From: Aquipuribacter nitratireducens
Lineage (GTDB): Bacteria; Actinomycetota; Actinomycetes; Actinomycetales; JBBAYJ01
Assembly (NCBI RefSeq): GCF_037860835.1
Contig: NZ_JBBEOG010000001.1
Span: forward strand, 310,001-374,000
Length of the DNA stretch: 64,000 bases
Direction: 5' to 3'
Positions 24,485 through 35,445 of the stretch are shown here, in pieces (positions within the stretch are counted from its first letter, which is position 1; each line of letters begins with the position of its first letter). The notes under the pieces were generated by a model, which was not told the DNA's origin, ran no database searches, and worked only from the letters and a program-made list of their open reading frames with translations. The position numbers were made by a program, and so were the translations under genes.

Positions 24485-25534
24485 ATGCACCCTCGTAGGA
24501 CGTCCATGGCCGTCGCGGCCGCCGCCGCCACGCTCGCCGTCACCGCTGCCGCGTGCGGCGGTGCCGGAGCGGGAGGCGAGGCCGCCGCCGCAGGCGGTGA
24601 GGCCGACTCCGGCGTCGTCCGGTTCACCTTCGCCCCTGACCCCGTCTGGGACTACATCACCGACGAGGGGATTCTCGCGGAGATGGAGGAGGAGCGCGGG
24701 ATGCGCGTCATCGCCTCCTCGACGTGGGACGAGTTCGGCATCTTCGCCGGCGGCCACGCCGACGTCGTCTCGACCGCCTCCTACGAGATCCCCATCATCG
24801 AGGAGCAGACCGGGCGAGACACCCTCACGATCGGCCGCTACAACAAGGACCGATCGGTCATCATCACCCGCGCCGACAACCCGGCCGAGACGCTCGAGGA
24901 CCTCCAGGGCGAGGACATCAGCGTCTTCACCGCCGTCTCCGCGACCCTCGTGTGGGGCGCGTACGCGGAGAAGATGCACGGCGTCGACTTCCGCACGGGC
25001 GGCGGGGACTACAACCTCGTCGTCGCCGACCCGCAGAACCAGGCCGACCTCGTCGAGCGCGGCGAGGTCGCCGCCTGCGTCTGCCTGCCGGAGTTCGCCG
25101 CGCCGGGCCTGCGCAGCGGCGAGCTCAAGGTCCTCTACGACGGCAAGTCGTCCAGCGACATCTACAGCGACGTCGTCGTCGACGGCCACGAGGGCCCGAT
25201 GATCAACGTGTTCCTCGCCGGCAAGGACTGGGCGGAGTCGCACCCGGAGGAGGTCGAGTTCTTCCTCGACGTGTGGCAGCGCGGCCTCGAGGAGTGGGAG
25301 GCCAACCAGGCGCAGATCATCGAGACGTACCCGCAGCACTTCGCGGTCGAGGACCCCGCCGACGTCGAGTTCGTCCAGGAGTACGTCGCCGAGCACGACT
25401 GGTTCGTCGACGACGTCCGCTTCGAGCAGGACTGGGTCGAGGGCGAGTCGCAGATCTTCGGGCTGCTGCAGGAGACCGGCTTCATGGAGGAGGGCCAGGA
25501 AGCGCCCGACTTCATGACGAGCGCGGCGGGCTGA
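24485..25534 (+). CDS. ABC-importer substrate-binding lipoprotein (SsuA/NMT1-like)
   Basis: A 349-residue lipoprotein. The signal ends at the lipobox TAAAC with Cys24, then a Gly/Ala linker. The mature part has an aliphatic-sulfonate/THI5-type binding fold (VVSTASYEIPIIEEQTGRDTLTIGRYNKDRSVIITRADNP, QGEDISVFTAVSATLVWGAYAEK, VERGEVAACVCLPEFAAPGL). The ligand is unknown; proteins of this class bind alkanesulfonates, taurine, hydroxymethylpyrimidine or aromatic acids. First gene of a four-gene importer unit after the regulator. Confidence 0.87.
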   Translation: MHPRRTSMAVAAAAATLAVTAAACGGAGAGGEAAAAGGEADSGVVRFTFAPDPVWDYITDEGILAEMEEERGMRVIASSTWDEFGIFAGGHADVVSTASYEIPIIEEQTGRDTLTIGRYNKDRSVIITRADNPAETLEDLQGEDISVFTAVSATLVWGAYAEKMHGVDFRTGGGDYNLVVADPQNQADLVERGEVAACVCLPEFAAPGLRSGELKVLYDGKSSSDIYSDVVVDGHEGPMINVFLAGKDWAESHPEEVEFFLDVWQRGLEEWEANQAQIIETYPQHFAVEDPADVEFVQEYVAEHDWFVDDVRFEQDWVEGESQIFGLLQETGFMEEGQEAPDFMTSAAG

Positions 25535-25544
25535 GGCGAGCCGC

Positions 25545-26411
25545 ATGACCGTCACCTCCGACCGCCCGAGCGCGGGCGCCGCAGGCACCCGACCCCGGGG
25601 AGGCAGGTCGGCACCGCCGGCCGCGGCCCCCCGGGGCCGGGGCCCGGGCCGCGACCGGGTCCGGCGGGTCCTCCTCGCGCTCGCCGGCTACGTCGCCCTG
25701 CTGGCCGTGTGGACGTTCGTCTCGCTCGTCCTCCTCAACCCCTTCATCCTCCCGCCGCCGTGGACCGTCGCCGCCGAGATGTGGCACCTGGTCTCGACCG
25801 GCGCGGCGTTCGTCCAGTTCGGCAGCTCGATCGGCAAGATCACCGCCGGCTTCGCCCTCGGCGCGCTCCTCGGCGCGCCCGTCGGCCTCCTCATGGGCCG
25901 CAGCCGGTACTGGACGAACTTCTTCACCCAGCCGGTGCTCGTCCTCGGCAACGTGCCCGGCCTCACCTACGCGGTGTTCGCGCTCGTCCTCTTCGGCATC
26001 GGCGCCGTCGGCCCGGTCGTCGCGGTCGCGCTCGTCTCCATGCCGTACGTCGCGCTCAACGTCGCCGAGGGCGTGCGCAGCGTCGACCCGCAGCTCGTCC
26101 AGATGAGCCGGGTCTACGGCCGCAGCCGCGGCGAGGTCGTCCGGCGCGTCGTCGTCCCGACCGTCCTGCCGTTCCTCTTCGCGGCCCTGCGCTACGGCTT
26201 CGCGATGGCGTGGAAGGTCGAGGCCCTCACCGAGGTGTTCGGTGGCCGCAGCGGCATCGGGTTCCAGATCCGTGCCGAGTACCAGGAGTTCTCCGTGACC
26301 GGGGTGCTCGCGTGGACCGCGTTCTTCGTCATCTTCATGCTGCTCGTCGAGCGGGTGCTCCTCGCACGCCTCGAGCAGCGGCTGTTCGCCTGGAGGGGGA
26401 CCCGCTCGTGA
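25545..26411 (+). CDS. ABC-importer permease (SsuC-like), first subunit
   Basis: A 288-residue inner-membrane permease with a Pro/Arg-rich N-terminal tail of about 45 residues, six hydrophobic helices and the EAA loop YVALNVAEGVRSVDPQLVQMSRVYGRSRGEVVRRVVVPTVLPFLFAALRYGF that docks on the ATPase. It overlaps the second permease gene by 4 bases (GTGA), so the two probably form a heterodimer. Confidence 0.88.
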   Translation: MTVTSDRPSAGAAGTRPRGGRSAPPAAAPRGRGPGRDRVRRVLLALAGYVALLAVWTFVSLVLLNPFILPPPWTVAAEMWHLVSTGAAFVQFGSSIGKITAGFALGALLGAPVGLLMGRSRYWTNFFTQPVLVLGNVPGLTYAVFALVLFGIGAVGPVVAVALVSMPYVALNVAEGVRSVDPQLVQMSRVYGRSRGEVVRRVVVPTVLPFLFAALRYGFAMAWKVEALTEVFGGRSGIGFQIRAEYQEFSVTGVLAWTAFFVIFMLLVERVLLARLEQRLFAWRGTRS

Positions 26412-27208
26412 ACGCCACCCGTCTGCGCCTGTTCCTCACCGGACCCGTCGGCGCCAGCCTCACCGCATTCGTCGCGTTCCTCCTCGGGTGGGTCGTGCTC
26501 GGCGTCGCCAGCGCGACCTTCCCCGGCCCCGGCGAGGTCGTCCGCGCCCTGTGGCTGGAGACGGTCGAGGGGCAGGTGTGGGAGAACTTCGCCGTCAGCA
26601 TGCGCCGTTTCGGCATCGGCATGGCGATCTCCGTCGTCGCGGGTGCCGCGCTCGGCATCCTCATCGGCTCCTCGCAGGTGGGCCGGGACGTGCTCGGCGA
26701 CATCAACCTCACGGGGCTCGCGATCCCGGCCATCATCTGGGCGCTGCTGTGCGTCATGTGGTTCGGCTTCGGCGACCTCGCGCCCATCGTCACCGTCGTG
26801 CTGTCGGCCGTGCCGTTCGTCGCGGTGAACGTCGCCGCCGGCGCCGCAGCGGTACCGCGGCCGCTCACGCAGATGTCCGACAGCTTCGGCGTCCCACGGC
26901 GGCACCACATGCGCCACGTCGTCCTGCCGGCGGTGTCGGCGTACCTGTTCACGGGCATCCGCTTCGCCGTCATGTCCGGCTGGAACGGCCTGCTGCTGTC
27001 GGAGTGGTTCGGCGCCTCCGAGGGCGTCGGCTTCCGCGCCCGCTACTGGTACGACGCGAACCGCATGCCCGGGTTCCTCGCCTGGGTCGTCCTCTTCATC
27101 GTCTTCATGCTCGTCGTCGACCGGCTCGTGCTCGAGCGCATCAGCCGCCGGGCCTTCGCCTGGCGCGACGCGACCGACGCCCAGCCCGTGTCCCGCGCCG
27201 CCGCCTGA
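26408..27208 (+). CDS. ABC-importer permease, second subunit
   Basis: A 266-residue permease starting at the GTG that overlaps the previous stop. Six hydrophobic segments; EAA loop VPFVAVNVAAGAAAVPRPLTQMSDSFGVPRRHHMRHVVLPAVSAYLF. It diverges from the first permease, indicating two distinct transmembrane partners, which is unusual for SsuC-type systems that use one permease as a homodimer. Confidence 0.88.
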   Translation: MNATRLRLFLTGPVGASLTAFVAFLLGWVVLGVASATFPGPGEVVRALWLETVEGQVWENFAVSMRRFGIGMAISVVAGAALGILIGSSQVGRDVLGDINLTGLAIPAIIWALLCVMWFGFGDLAPIVTVVLSAVPFVAVNVAAGAAAVPRPLTQMSDSFGVPRRHHMRHVVLPAVSAYLFTGIRFAVMSGWNGLLLSEWFGASEGVGFRARYWYDANRMPGFLAWVVLFIVFMLVVDRLVLERISRRAFAWRDATDAQPVSRAAA

Positions 27209-27236
27209 GCGCCGCCCCCACAGAAGGAGTGCCGTC

Positions 27237-27989
27237 ATGGCCACCGTCACCGTCGACCACCTCACCAAGACCTTCGTCTCCGCCGGCGGGGAGCAGACCG
27301 TCCTCGACGACGTCAGCTTCGAGATCGCCGACCGCTCGTTCGTGTCCCTCGTGGGGCCGTCCGGCTGCGGCAAGACGACCCTGCTCAACATCATCAGTGG
27401 CGTCGAGCACGCCACCCGTGGCTCCGTGCGCCACGTCGCCGGTGACCACGAGGCGAAGCTCGCCTACGTGTTCCAGGAGCCGCGCCTGCTGCCGTGGCGG
27501 ACCATCCACGACAACCTCATGTACGTGCAGCCGCGCGGCGACGCCGACGCGCACGACCGCGTGATGGAGGCCCTCGAGCTCGTCGGGCTCGCGGACTCCG
27601 CCCGCAAGTGGCCCTCCCAGCTGTCCGGCGGGCAGCAGCAGCGGATCGGCATCGCCCGCGCCTTCAGCGTGCAACCCGACGTGCTGCTCATGGACGAGCC
27701 CTTCAGCCACCTCGACGCCATCACCGCCCGTGGCCTGCGCGAGCACCTGCAGGAGCTGTGGGGCCGCACGCGCAAGACCGTCGTCTTCGTCACCCACGAC
27801 GTCGGCGAGGCCGTCGAGCTGTCCGACCGGATCATCATGCTCGCCGGCGGCCACGTCGTGGAGGACCTGCAGATCGACCTCGCCCGCCCCCGTCGCGCCT
27901 CCGACCCCGACGTCGCCGTGCTCGAGTCCACCGTCCTGCGCCGGTTCGAGGAGCTCGAGGCCGCCCGCCGCCAGCCCGCGACCGTCTGA
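27237..27989 (+). CDS. ABC-importer ATP-binding protein (SsuB/TauB-like)
   Basis: A 250-residue ATPase. Walker A GPSGCGKTT (residues 40-48), Q-loop VFQEPRLLPW, signature LSGGQQQRIGIARA, Walker B VLLMDEPFSHLD and H-loop FVTHDVGEAVELSDRIIML are all intact. It energises the two permeases encoded upstream. GAAGGAG precedes the ATG. The C-terminal tail carries no extra regulatory domain. Confidence 0.92.
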   Translation: MATVTVDHLTKTFVSAGGEQTVLDDVSFEIADRSFVSLVGPSGCGKTTLLNIISGVEHATRGSVRHVAGDHEAKLAYVFQEPRLLPWRTIHDNLMYVQPRGDADAHDRVMEALELVGLADSARKWPSQLSGGQQQRIGIARAFSVQPDVLLMDEPFSHLDAITARGLREHLQELWGRTRKTVVFVTHDVGEAVELSDRIIMLAGGHVVEDLQIDLARPRRASDPDVAVLESTVLRRFEELEAARRQPATV

Positions 27990-28025
27990 GCCGCCCGCCG
28001 CACCAGGAGCCGAGGAGCCCGCACC

Positions 28026-29561
28026 ATGACCACGACCGCCAGCCGACCGGACACGACGTCCGCCGCCGCGCTGCCCTACCACCGGATGCTCGTCGACGGC
28101 CGCGAGGTCGACGGCCACGGCGACGTCCTCGACATCGTCAACCCCGCCACCGGCGCGGTCTTCGCGCGCGCCGCCTGCGCCGACGCGGACGACGTCGACG
28201 TCGCCGTCCGGGCCGCCCGCGCCGCGTTCGAGCGCGGCCTGTGGCGGGACCTCCCGATCCACGAGCGCGCGCGGGTGCTCAACCGCTTCGCCGACCTGCT
28301 CGCCGACAACATGGAGGAGCTGTACCGCCTGGAGGCGGTCAACAACGGCCGCCCCATCACCGAGACGAAGGCGCAGATCACGCGCCTGCCCGAGTGGTAC
28401 CGGTACAACGCCGCGCTGCTGCTCGCCGACCGCGGCGCGGTGGTGCCGATGAGCGGGGAGTACCACTCCTACACGTCGCGTTTCCCGATCGGGGTGGTCG
28501 GCATCCTGTCGAGCTTCAACCACCCGCTCATGATCGCCTCGAAGAGCCTCGCGCCCGCTCTCGCGACGGGCAACAGCGTGGTCCTCAAGCCGTCGGAGCA
28601 GACGCCGCTGACGGCGCTGCTCGTCGGCAGGCTCGCCCTCGACGCGGGCATCCCCGCCGGCGTGCTCAACGTCGTGCCGGCGCTCGGCCCGGTCGGCGGT
28701 GCCGCCCTCGTGGAGCACCCCCTCGTCGCCAAGGCCGTCTTCACCGGCGGCACGGAGCCGGGCCGTGCCGTGGCCGTCGCCACCGCGCGCCGCTTCGCGA
28801 AGTCGACGGTCGAGCTCGGCGGCAAGAGCCCGGTGCTCGTCTTCGACGACATGGACGTCGACGTCGCCGCCCGCGGCACCGCCTTCGGCGGGTTCATCGG
28901 CGCCGGCCAGACGTGCATCGCCGGGACGCGCCTGCTCGTGCAGCGCACGATCCACGACGCGTTCGTCGAGCGCCTCGTCGACCAGGCGGAGCGCATCGTC
29001 GTCGGCGACCCGCGGGAGGCGAGCACCCAGCTGGGCCCCGTGATCTCCGAGCGGGCCCGCACGCGCATCCTCGACTACGTCGCGACCGGTGTCGCCGAGG
29101 GCGCCACGGTGGCGACCGGTGGGCACGCGGTCGACGTGCCGGGTCTGCCCGGCGGCTTCTTCGTCGCCCCCACCGTGCTCACGGGCGTGCGGAACTCCAT
29201 GCGGGTCGCGCAGGAGGAGATCTTCGGGCCGGTCCTCGTCGTCATCCCGTTCGACGACGAGGACGAGGCGGTCGCCATCGCGAACGACTCGCCGTTCGGG
29301 CTCGGCTCGGGCATCTGGACCCGCGACGTCGCGCGGGCGCACCGGGTCGCCTCCCGGCTCGAGCACGGCATCGTGTGGGTGAACGACCACCACCGCCTCG
29401 ACCCCTCGAGCCCGTGGGGCGGGGTCAAGGACTCCGGCCACGGCCGCGAGGGCGGGTGGGAGTCCTTCCACGACTTCACGCACGTCCGGGCGGTCACCGT
29501 CCGGACGGCTGCCGACGACGTCGACTGGTACGCGGGACGCGCGACGGGACGGCTGAACTGA
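28026..29561 (+). CDS. NAD(P)-dependent aldehyde dehydrogenase
   Basis: A 511-residue ALDH-superfamily enzyme with cofactor motif FNHPLMIASKSLAPALATGNSVVLKPSE, ELGGKSP holding the general-base Glu, and nucleophile Cys297 in GFIGAGQTCIAGTRLL. EEIFGPVLVVIPFDDEDEAVAIANDSPFGLGSGIWTRD and WVNDHHRLDPSSPWGGVKDSG are typical of the betaine/aromatic aldehyde branch. It oxidises an aldehyde to an acid, likely one made from the alcohol dehydrogenase product or the imported substrate. The stop overlaps the start of the next gene (TGATG). Confidence 0.9.
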   Translation: MTTTASRPDTTSAAALPYHRMLVDGREVDGHGDVLDIVNPATGAVFARAACADADDVDVAVRAARAAFERGLWRDLPIHERARVLNRFADLLADNMEELYRLEAVNNGRPITETKAQITRLPEWYRYNAALLLADRGAVVPMSGEYHSYTSRFPIGVVGILSSFNHPLMIASKSLAPALATGNSVVLKPSEQTPLTALLVGRLALDAGIPAGVLNVVPALGPVGGAALVEHPLVAKAVFTGGTEPGRAVAVATARRFAKSTVELGGKSPVLVFDDMDVDVAARGTAFGGFIGAGQTCIAGTRLLVQRTIHDAFVERLVDQAERIVVGDPREASTQLGPVISERARTRILDYVATGVAEGATVATGGHAVDVPGLPGGFFVAPTVLTGVRNSMRVAQEEIFGPVLVVIPFDDEDEAVAIANDSPFGLGSGIWTRDVARAHRVASRLEHGIVWVNDHHRLDPSSPWGGVKDSGHGREGGWESFHDFTHVRAVTVRTAADDVDWYAGRATGRLN

Positions 29562-30292
29562 TGACCGTGACCGAGGCCCGCGACCTCGGCCTGTCCGGCG
29601 ACGGGCTCGAGGTCGCACTCGACGGGGCAGTGCTCACCGTCGTGCTCGACCTGCCCGACGGGCTGCTGCCGCTCGCGGCCGCCGACCGCCTCGCCAGGCT
29701 CCTGCGGGAGCCCCCCGAGGGGGCGCACGTGCTCGTGCTGCGCTCGGCCGGCTCGGCGTTCTGCCTCGGCCGCGAGCGGACCGCGGCCACCGCGCACGAG
29801 CTCCCCGGCGAGGTCGACAGCCTCGTCGCCGTCAACGACGCCCTCAGCCGCAGCCGGCTCGTGAGCGTCGCCGTCGTCGCCGGGGACGCCGCCGGCTTCG
29901 GTGTGGGGCTTGCGGCGCTGTGCGACGTCGCCGTCGCGTCCGACGAGGTCCGGCTGTGGTTCCCCGAGGTCGGGATCGGCCTCGCGCCGACGCTGGTGCT
30001 CGCGTGGCTCGCGCGGGTCGTGGGGCGGCGTCAGGCGTTCTGGCTGACAGCCACCGGCGAGGCGCTCGACGCCCGGCGCGGGGTCGAGCTCGACCTGCTC
30101 AACGAGGCCGTGCCGGCGGAGCGGCTCGAGGACGTCGTGGCGGCACGTGTCGCCGCACTTCTGGCACGGCCGCCGCGGGTGCACGCGGAGATCCGGGACA
30201 TGTTGCGGGTGGCGGCCTCCCTCACCGAGCAGCAGGCGCACGAGCTCGCGCGGGACCGCCTCGTCGTCGGCTCCCTCCGCCGCGGTGCCTGA
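29561..30292 (+). CDS. Enoyl-CoA hydratase/isomerase family protein
   Basis: A 243-residue crotonase-fold protein. VLTVVLDLPDGLLPLAAADRLARLL, HVLVLRSAGSAFCLGRERTA (substrate CoA loop), VVAGDAAGFGVGLAALCDVAVASDEVRLWFPEVGIGLAPTLVLAWLARVVG (oxyanion hole and active region). The two Glu residues of classical hydratases are only partly kept (Glu in FPEVGIG), so the activity may be hydration, isomerisation or hydrolysis of a CoA ester. It is coupled to the amidohydrolase gene by an 8-base overlap. Confidence 0.85.
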   Translation: MTVTEARDLGLSGDGLEVALDGAVLTVVLDLPDGLLPLAAADRLARLLREPPEGAHVLVLRSAGSAFCLGRERTAATAHELPGEVDSLVAVNDALSRSRLVSVAVVAGDAAGFGVGLAALCDVAVASDEVRLWFPEVGIGLAPTLVLAWLARVVGRRQAFWLTATGEALDARRGVELDLLNEAVPAERLEDVVAARVAALLARPPRVHAEIRDMLRVAASLTEQQAHELARDRLVVGSLRRGA

Positions 30293-31303
30293 GCGGCTGC
30301 CCCCGGGCCGGCCGCCCGTCGTCGACACCCACGCCCACCTCCTGCCGAGGGAGGTGTGGCACGTGCCGGGCGTGGCGGGCGGGGTCCGCGACGTCGACGG
30401 GTGGGCGCACCTCGGTGACTTCCCCATGGCCGTCGAGGTCACGGCGCTCGCCGACGTCGAGGTGCTGCTCGCGGACATGGACCGGCAGGGCATCGACGTC
30501 CGGGTCGTCTCGCCCCCGCCGTACGCCTTCCAGCTCGGAGCGCCCGAGGCGGGGGCCGGGCAGTGGTGCGCAGAGGTCACAGCCGCGCTCGTCCGGGCGT
30601 GCCGCGCAGCCCCGCACCGGCTCGTGCCCTTCGGGACCGTGCCCGTCGTCGACGAGGCTGCCGCCGTGTCCGGAGTGCGGTCAGCGGTCGCCGCCGGCGC
30701 GCGCGGCATCGCCCTGCCACCGCTCGTCGGTGACGTGCCCGTCGGTGAGGGTGCCGGTCGCGCGGCCCTGCTCGCCGCCGCGGCCGCGGCCGTGCCCGTC
30801 CTCCTCCACCCGGTGCAGGCGCCCGGGCCCGGCCTCGGTCGGCACTACCTCCGCAACCTCCTCGGCAACCCGGTGGAGACCGCCGTCGGCGTGGCGTCGC
30901 TGCTGTTCGAGGAACTCACCGGCACGCCGGGCCTGCGGGTGCTCGCCGTCCACGGCGGCGGCTGCGTGCCCGCCGTCGTAGGGCGATGGGACCACGGGTG
31001 GCGCGTGCGCCCCGAGACCGGGCCGGCCCTCGCCGACGCGCCCTCCCGGCTCCTGCGCGCCCACGAGGTGTACGCGGACCTGCTGACCCACGACCCCGCG
31101 ACCGCCGCTGCGACGACCCGGGCCTTCGGCGCCGCCCACGTCGTCCTCGGCAGCGACTACCCCTTCGACATGGGCTGCGTCGACCCCGTCGGTGCCGCCC
31201 GCACCGCAGGTGCCGACCTCGCCGCGACCTCGACGAACGCCCTGCGCTGGCTCCACGGCAGCGCACCCGCCCCCCGACCCCACACGCCCCAGGAGGCTCT
31301 CGC

Positions 31304-31307
<4 letters not shown>
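30285..31307 (+). CDS. Amidohydrolase-2 family (ACMSD-like decarboxylase/hydrolase)
   Basis: A 340-residue TIM-barrel protein read from the GTG at 30285, which lies inside the end of the preceding gene. Metal ligands: HAH in VVDTHAHLLP, His in VLLHPVQAP, His in VLAVHGGG, and Asp in HVVLGSDYPFDMG. This set is that of the 2-amino-3-carboxymuconate semialdehyde decarboxylase group, which decarboxylates or hydrolyses unsaturated acids. Its overlap with the dehydrogenase gene downstream (ATGA) places it in the same pathway. Substrate unknown. Confidence 0.85.
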
Positions 31308-32854
<1,547 letters not shown>

Positions 32855-32870
32855 GCTGTCGTGCGATCTC

Positions 32871-32925
32871 GAAAGGGGGATCTGTCCCGCCGGGTACGGC
32901 GTGTCGCGGGACGGATCCCCCTTTC
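32871..32925. terminator. Long bidirectional hairpin terminator
   Basis: Arms at 32871-32890 and 32906-32925 pair over 20 bases with one G-U pair and a 15-base loop. It lies between the ends of mmsA (plus) and the GntR/UTRA regulator (minus), the strongest terminator in the window. Confidence 0.85.
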
Positions 32926-32940
32926 AGCGTCGAGCGGCGC

Positions 32941-33708
32941 TCAGCGGGCGAGCTGGTAGCCGTCCCGGGCGGAGAACTCGGCCCCGAGGACGAACCGGTC
33001 CCCGCGCACGAGGGTGCGGCGCACCTCGAAGGGGCGGCCGTCGACGAGCCCGACCCGCTCGACCTCGACGACGGCCGAGGGGTCGGGCAGGTCGAGCGCC
33101 TCGCGTGTCGCGGCGTCGGCGAGACCGGCGCTGATCTGCTCGGACCCGCCGGAGATCGTGATGCCGCACCGCGTGCGCAGCTCGTCGTAGAGCGCCGTGT
33201 GCGTGAAGTCCACCTCGAGCAGCGCGCGGGTGCGGGCGGCGGGGACCCAGGCGTCGTCGACGGCGAGCGGGTCCCCGTCGGCGAGGCGGACGCGGGCGAG
33301 GTGGAGCAGCTCCAGGCGCGGACTGCGACCGAGCCGTGCCGCGACCTCGGGGTCGGTGACGACCTCGAGCGCCCGCACGACGCTCGTCTGTCGCCGCCCG
33401 CTGCTCTCGACCGAGCGGAAGAGGCTGTAGAGCGCGCCGAGCGGCTGGTGGAGGACCCCGTCCTCGGCCACGCGCGGCGAGCGCCCGCGCGCCGCGCTCA
33501 CGAGCCCCTCGCCGCGCAGCTCGCGCAGCGCCTCGCGCACCGTGTGACGGCTCACGTCGTACTCGGCGGCGAGCGCGAGCTCGCCGGGGAAGCCGTCGCT
33601 GAACTCCCCGGCGGTGATGCGACGGCGCACGTCGTCCTGCAGTCGTCGCCACAGCGGTCCCGCTCCTGGCCCCAGCGCTCCCACGCCCCTCACCCTACGA
33701 CTGGACAT
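32941..33708 (-). CDS. GntR-family regulator, UTRA (HutC) type
   Basis: A 255-residue regulator. Winged helix near residue 18: LWRRLQDDVRRRITAGEFSDGFPGELALAAEYDVSRHTVREALRELRGEGLVSA. UTRA ligand domain in the second half (DDAWVPAARTRALLEVDFTHTALYDELRTRCGITISGGSEQISAGLA, RTLVRGDRFVLGAEFSARD). The ATG at 33708 begins the family domain closely; the frame continues upstream across an operator-like palindrome and is not considered coding. It is divergent from the rhodanese/persulfide dioxygenase operon, which it probably controls. UTRA domains usually bind sugars or amines, so the ligand here is unclear. Confidence 0.87.
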   Translation of the reverse strand: MSSRRVRGVGALGPGAGPLWRRLQDDVRRRITAGEFSDGFPGELALAAEYDVSRHTVREALRELRGEGLVSAARGRSPRVAEDGVLHQPLGALYSLFRSVESSGRRQTSVVRALEVVTDPEVAARLGRSPRLELLHLARVRLADGDPLAVDDAWVPAARTRALLEVDFTHTALYDELRTRCGITISGGSEQISAGLADAATREALDLPDPSAVVEVERVGLVDGRPFEVRRTLVRGDRFVLGAEFSARDGYQLAR

Positions 33709-33716
33709 CGCGCCAC

Positions 33717-33730
33717 AATGTACGTACATT
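33717..33730. promoter_or_regulatory. Palindromic operator between UTRA regulator and sulfur operon
   Basis: AATGTACGTACATT is a perfect 14-bp palindrome, 8 bases upstream of the regulator ATG and 33 bases upstream of the rhodanese ATG. It fits a GntR-family site and would allow control of both directions. Confidence 0.7.
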
Positions 33731-33763
33731 TGCGTCGTGCCTTTGTTCCGTTGGAGGAGACCG

Positions 33764-34078
33764 ATGACACCCCAGACCGACATCCCCGACCTCGCCCGCG
33801 CCCGTCGCGACGGCGCCGTCGTCGTCGACGTCCGCGAGCCGTCGGAGTACGTCGCCGGCCACGTGCCCGGCGCGCTCAACGTCCCGCTGTCCACCGTCGC
33901 GAGCCGCGCCGGCGGGCTGCCCGACGGCCGCCTCTACGTCGTGTGCGCGAGCGGCGGCCGGAGCAAGGCCGCCACGGACGTGCTGCGACGGGCCGGGCGT
34001 GACGCCGTGTCCGTCGCCGGCGGCACCCAGGGCTGGGTCGCCGCCGGCAACCCCGTCACCGCAGGGAGCCAGCCGTGA
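33764..34078 (+). CDS. Single-domain rhodanese sulfurtransferase
   Basis: A 104-residue rhodanese: [25 protein letters not shown], catalytic Cys in YVVCASGGRSKAATDVL, ending GGTQGWVAAGNPV. It transfers sulfane sulfur to thiols or cyanide. GGAGGAG precedes the ATG. First gene of the persulfide operon; its stop overlaps the GTG of the next gene. Confidence 0.9.
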   Translation: MTPQTDIPDLARARRDGAVVVDVREPSEYVAGHVPGALNVPLSTVASRAGGLPDGRLYVVCASGGRSKAATDVLRRAGRDAVSVAGGTQGWVAAGNPVTAGSQP

Positions 34079-35445
34079 TCGACGTCGTCACCATCGAGAC
34101 CCCGAGCCTCGGCGACCGCAGCTACGTCGTCACCGACGGCACCGTCGCGGTCGCCGTCGACCCGCAGCGCGACCACGACCGCGTCCTCGACGTGCTGCAG
34201 GCGCGCGGGCTCCGCCTCACGCACGTCCTCGAGACGCACATCCACAACGACTACGTGACCGGCGGGTACGCCCTCGCGCAGGCGACGGGGGCGCAGTACT
34301 GCGTCAACGGCGAGGACGAGGTGTCGTACGAGCGCACGCCCGTGCGCGACGGGGACGAGTGGACGACGGGCGCGCTCCGCGTCCGCGCGCTCGCCACGCC
34401 CGGGCACACCTTCACGCACCTGTCCTACGCCGTGGACGCGCCGGGTGACGACGACGGACCTGTCGTCTTCACCGGGGGCTCGCTCCTCCACGGCTCGACG
34501 GGCCGGCCCGACCTGCTCGGACCGGACCACACGCAGGCCCTCGCCCGTCACCAGCACGCCTCCGCCCGTCGTCTCGTCGACGAGCTGCCCGACGCCACCG
34601 AGATCTACCCGACGCACGGCTTCGGCAGCTTCTGCGCCGCCACCCCCACCTCGGGCGACGCCTCGACGATCGGCAGCCAGCGCGACAGCAACCCCGCGCT
34701 GCAGCAGGACGTCGAGGAGTGGGTGGAGCAGACGCTCGCCTCGCTCACCGCCTACCCCGCCTACTACGTCCACATGGCGCCGGCCAACAGCGCCGGCCCC
34801 GGGGCCCCCGACCTGTCGCCGGCGGCCCCGGCCGACCCGGCGGAGCTGCGCCGTCGCATCGACGCGGGGGAGTGGGTCGTCGACCTGCGCCGCCGCACCG
34901 AGTTCGCGGCGGGCCACCTCCGCGGCGCCTTCAACTTCGGCAACGACGGCTCGTTCATCACGTACCTCGGGTGGCTCGTGCCGTGGGGCACCGCCCTCAC
35001 GCTGCTCGCCGACAGCCCCCAGGACCTCGAGGCCGCGCAGCGCGACCTCGTCCGGATCGGTATCGAACGGCCCGCCGCGGCCGCCTCGGGTCGGGTCGAG
35101 GACTGGGCGGGCGACGAGCTGCTCGCCACCTACCCGAGGAGGACCTTCGCCGACCTGGCCGGGCTGCGGTCCGCCGGCGACGACCCGCACGTGCTCGACG
35201 TCCGCCGCGACGACGAGCGCCGCGCGGGCCACGTCGCGGACTCGCAGCACGTGCCGCTCCACGAGCTCCTCGAGCGGGTCGACGAGGTGCCCCGAGGCCA
35301 GGCGGTCTGGGTGCACTGCGCCGCCGGCTACCGCTCCTCCATCGCCGCCGCCGTGCTCGACCGTGCCGGCGTCGACGTCGTCCTCGTCGACGACTCCTTC
35401 GACAACGCCGGGACCGCCGGCCTCACCATCGAGAGGACCGCATGA
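34075..35445 (+). CDS. Persulfide dioxygenase-like metallo-beta-lactamase fused to rhodanese
   Basis: A 456-residue fusion. The MBL domain (1-250) has ETHIHNDYVTGGY, with the HxHxD core and Tyr instead of the next His, and ATPGHTFTHLSY, FTGGSLL and YPTHGFGSF, as in actinobacterial ETHE1/Blh-type persulfide dioxygenases that oxidise glutathione or mycothiol persulfide to sulfite. A middle rhodanese-like domain (ELRRRIDAGEWVVDLRRRTEFAAGHLRGAFNFG) lacks a catalytic Cys. The C-terminal rhodanese is complete (VLDVRRDDERRAGHV; Cys in WVHCAAGYRSS). It overlaps both neighbours by 4 bases. Confidence 0.9.
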   Translation: MIDVVTIETPSLGDRSYVVTDGTVAVAVDPQRDHDRVLDVLQARGLRLTHVLETHIHNDYVTGGYALAQATGAQYCVNGEDEVSYERTPVRDGDEWTTGALRVRALATPGHTFTHLSYAVDAPGDDDGPVVFTGGSLLHGSTGRPDLLGPDHTQALARHQHASARRLVDELPDATEIYPTHGFGSFCAATPTSGDASTIGSQRDSNPALQQDVEEWVEQTLASLTAYPAYYVHMAPANSAGPGAPDLSPAAPADPAELRRRIDAGEWVVDLRRRTEFAAGHLRGAFNFGNDGSFITYLGWLVPWGTALTLLADSPQDLEAAQRDLVRIGIERPAAAASGRVEDWAGDELLATYPRRTFADLAGLRSAGDDPHVLDVRRDDERRAGHVADSQHVPLHELLERVDEVPRGQAVWVHCAAGYRSSIAAAVLDRAGVDVVLVDDSFDNAGTAGLTIERTA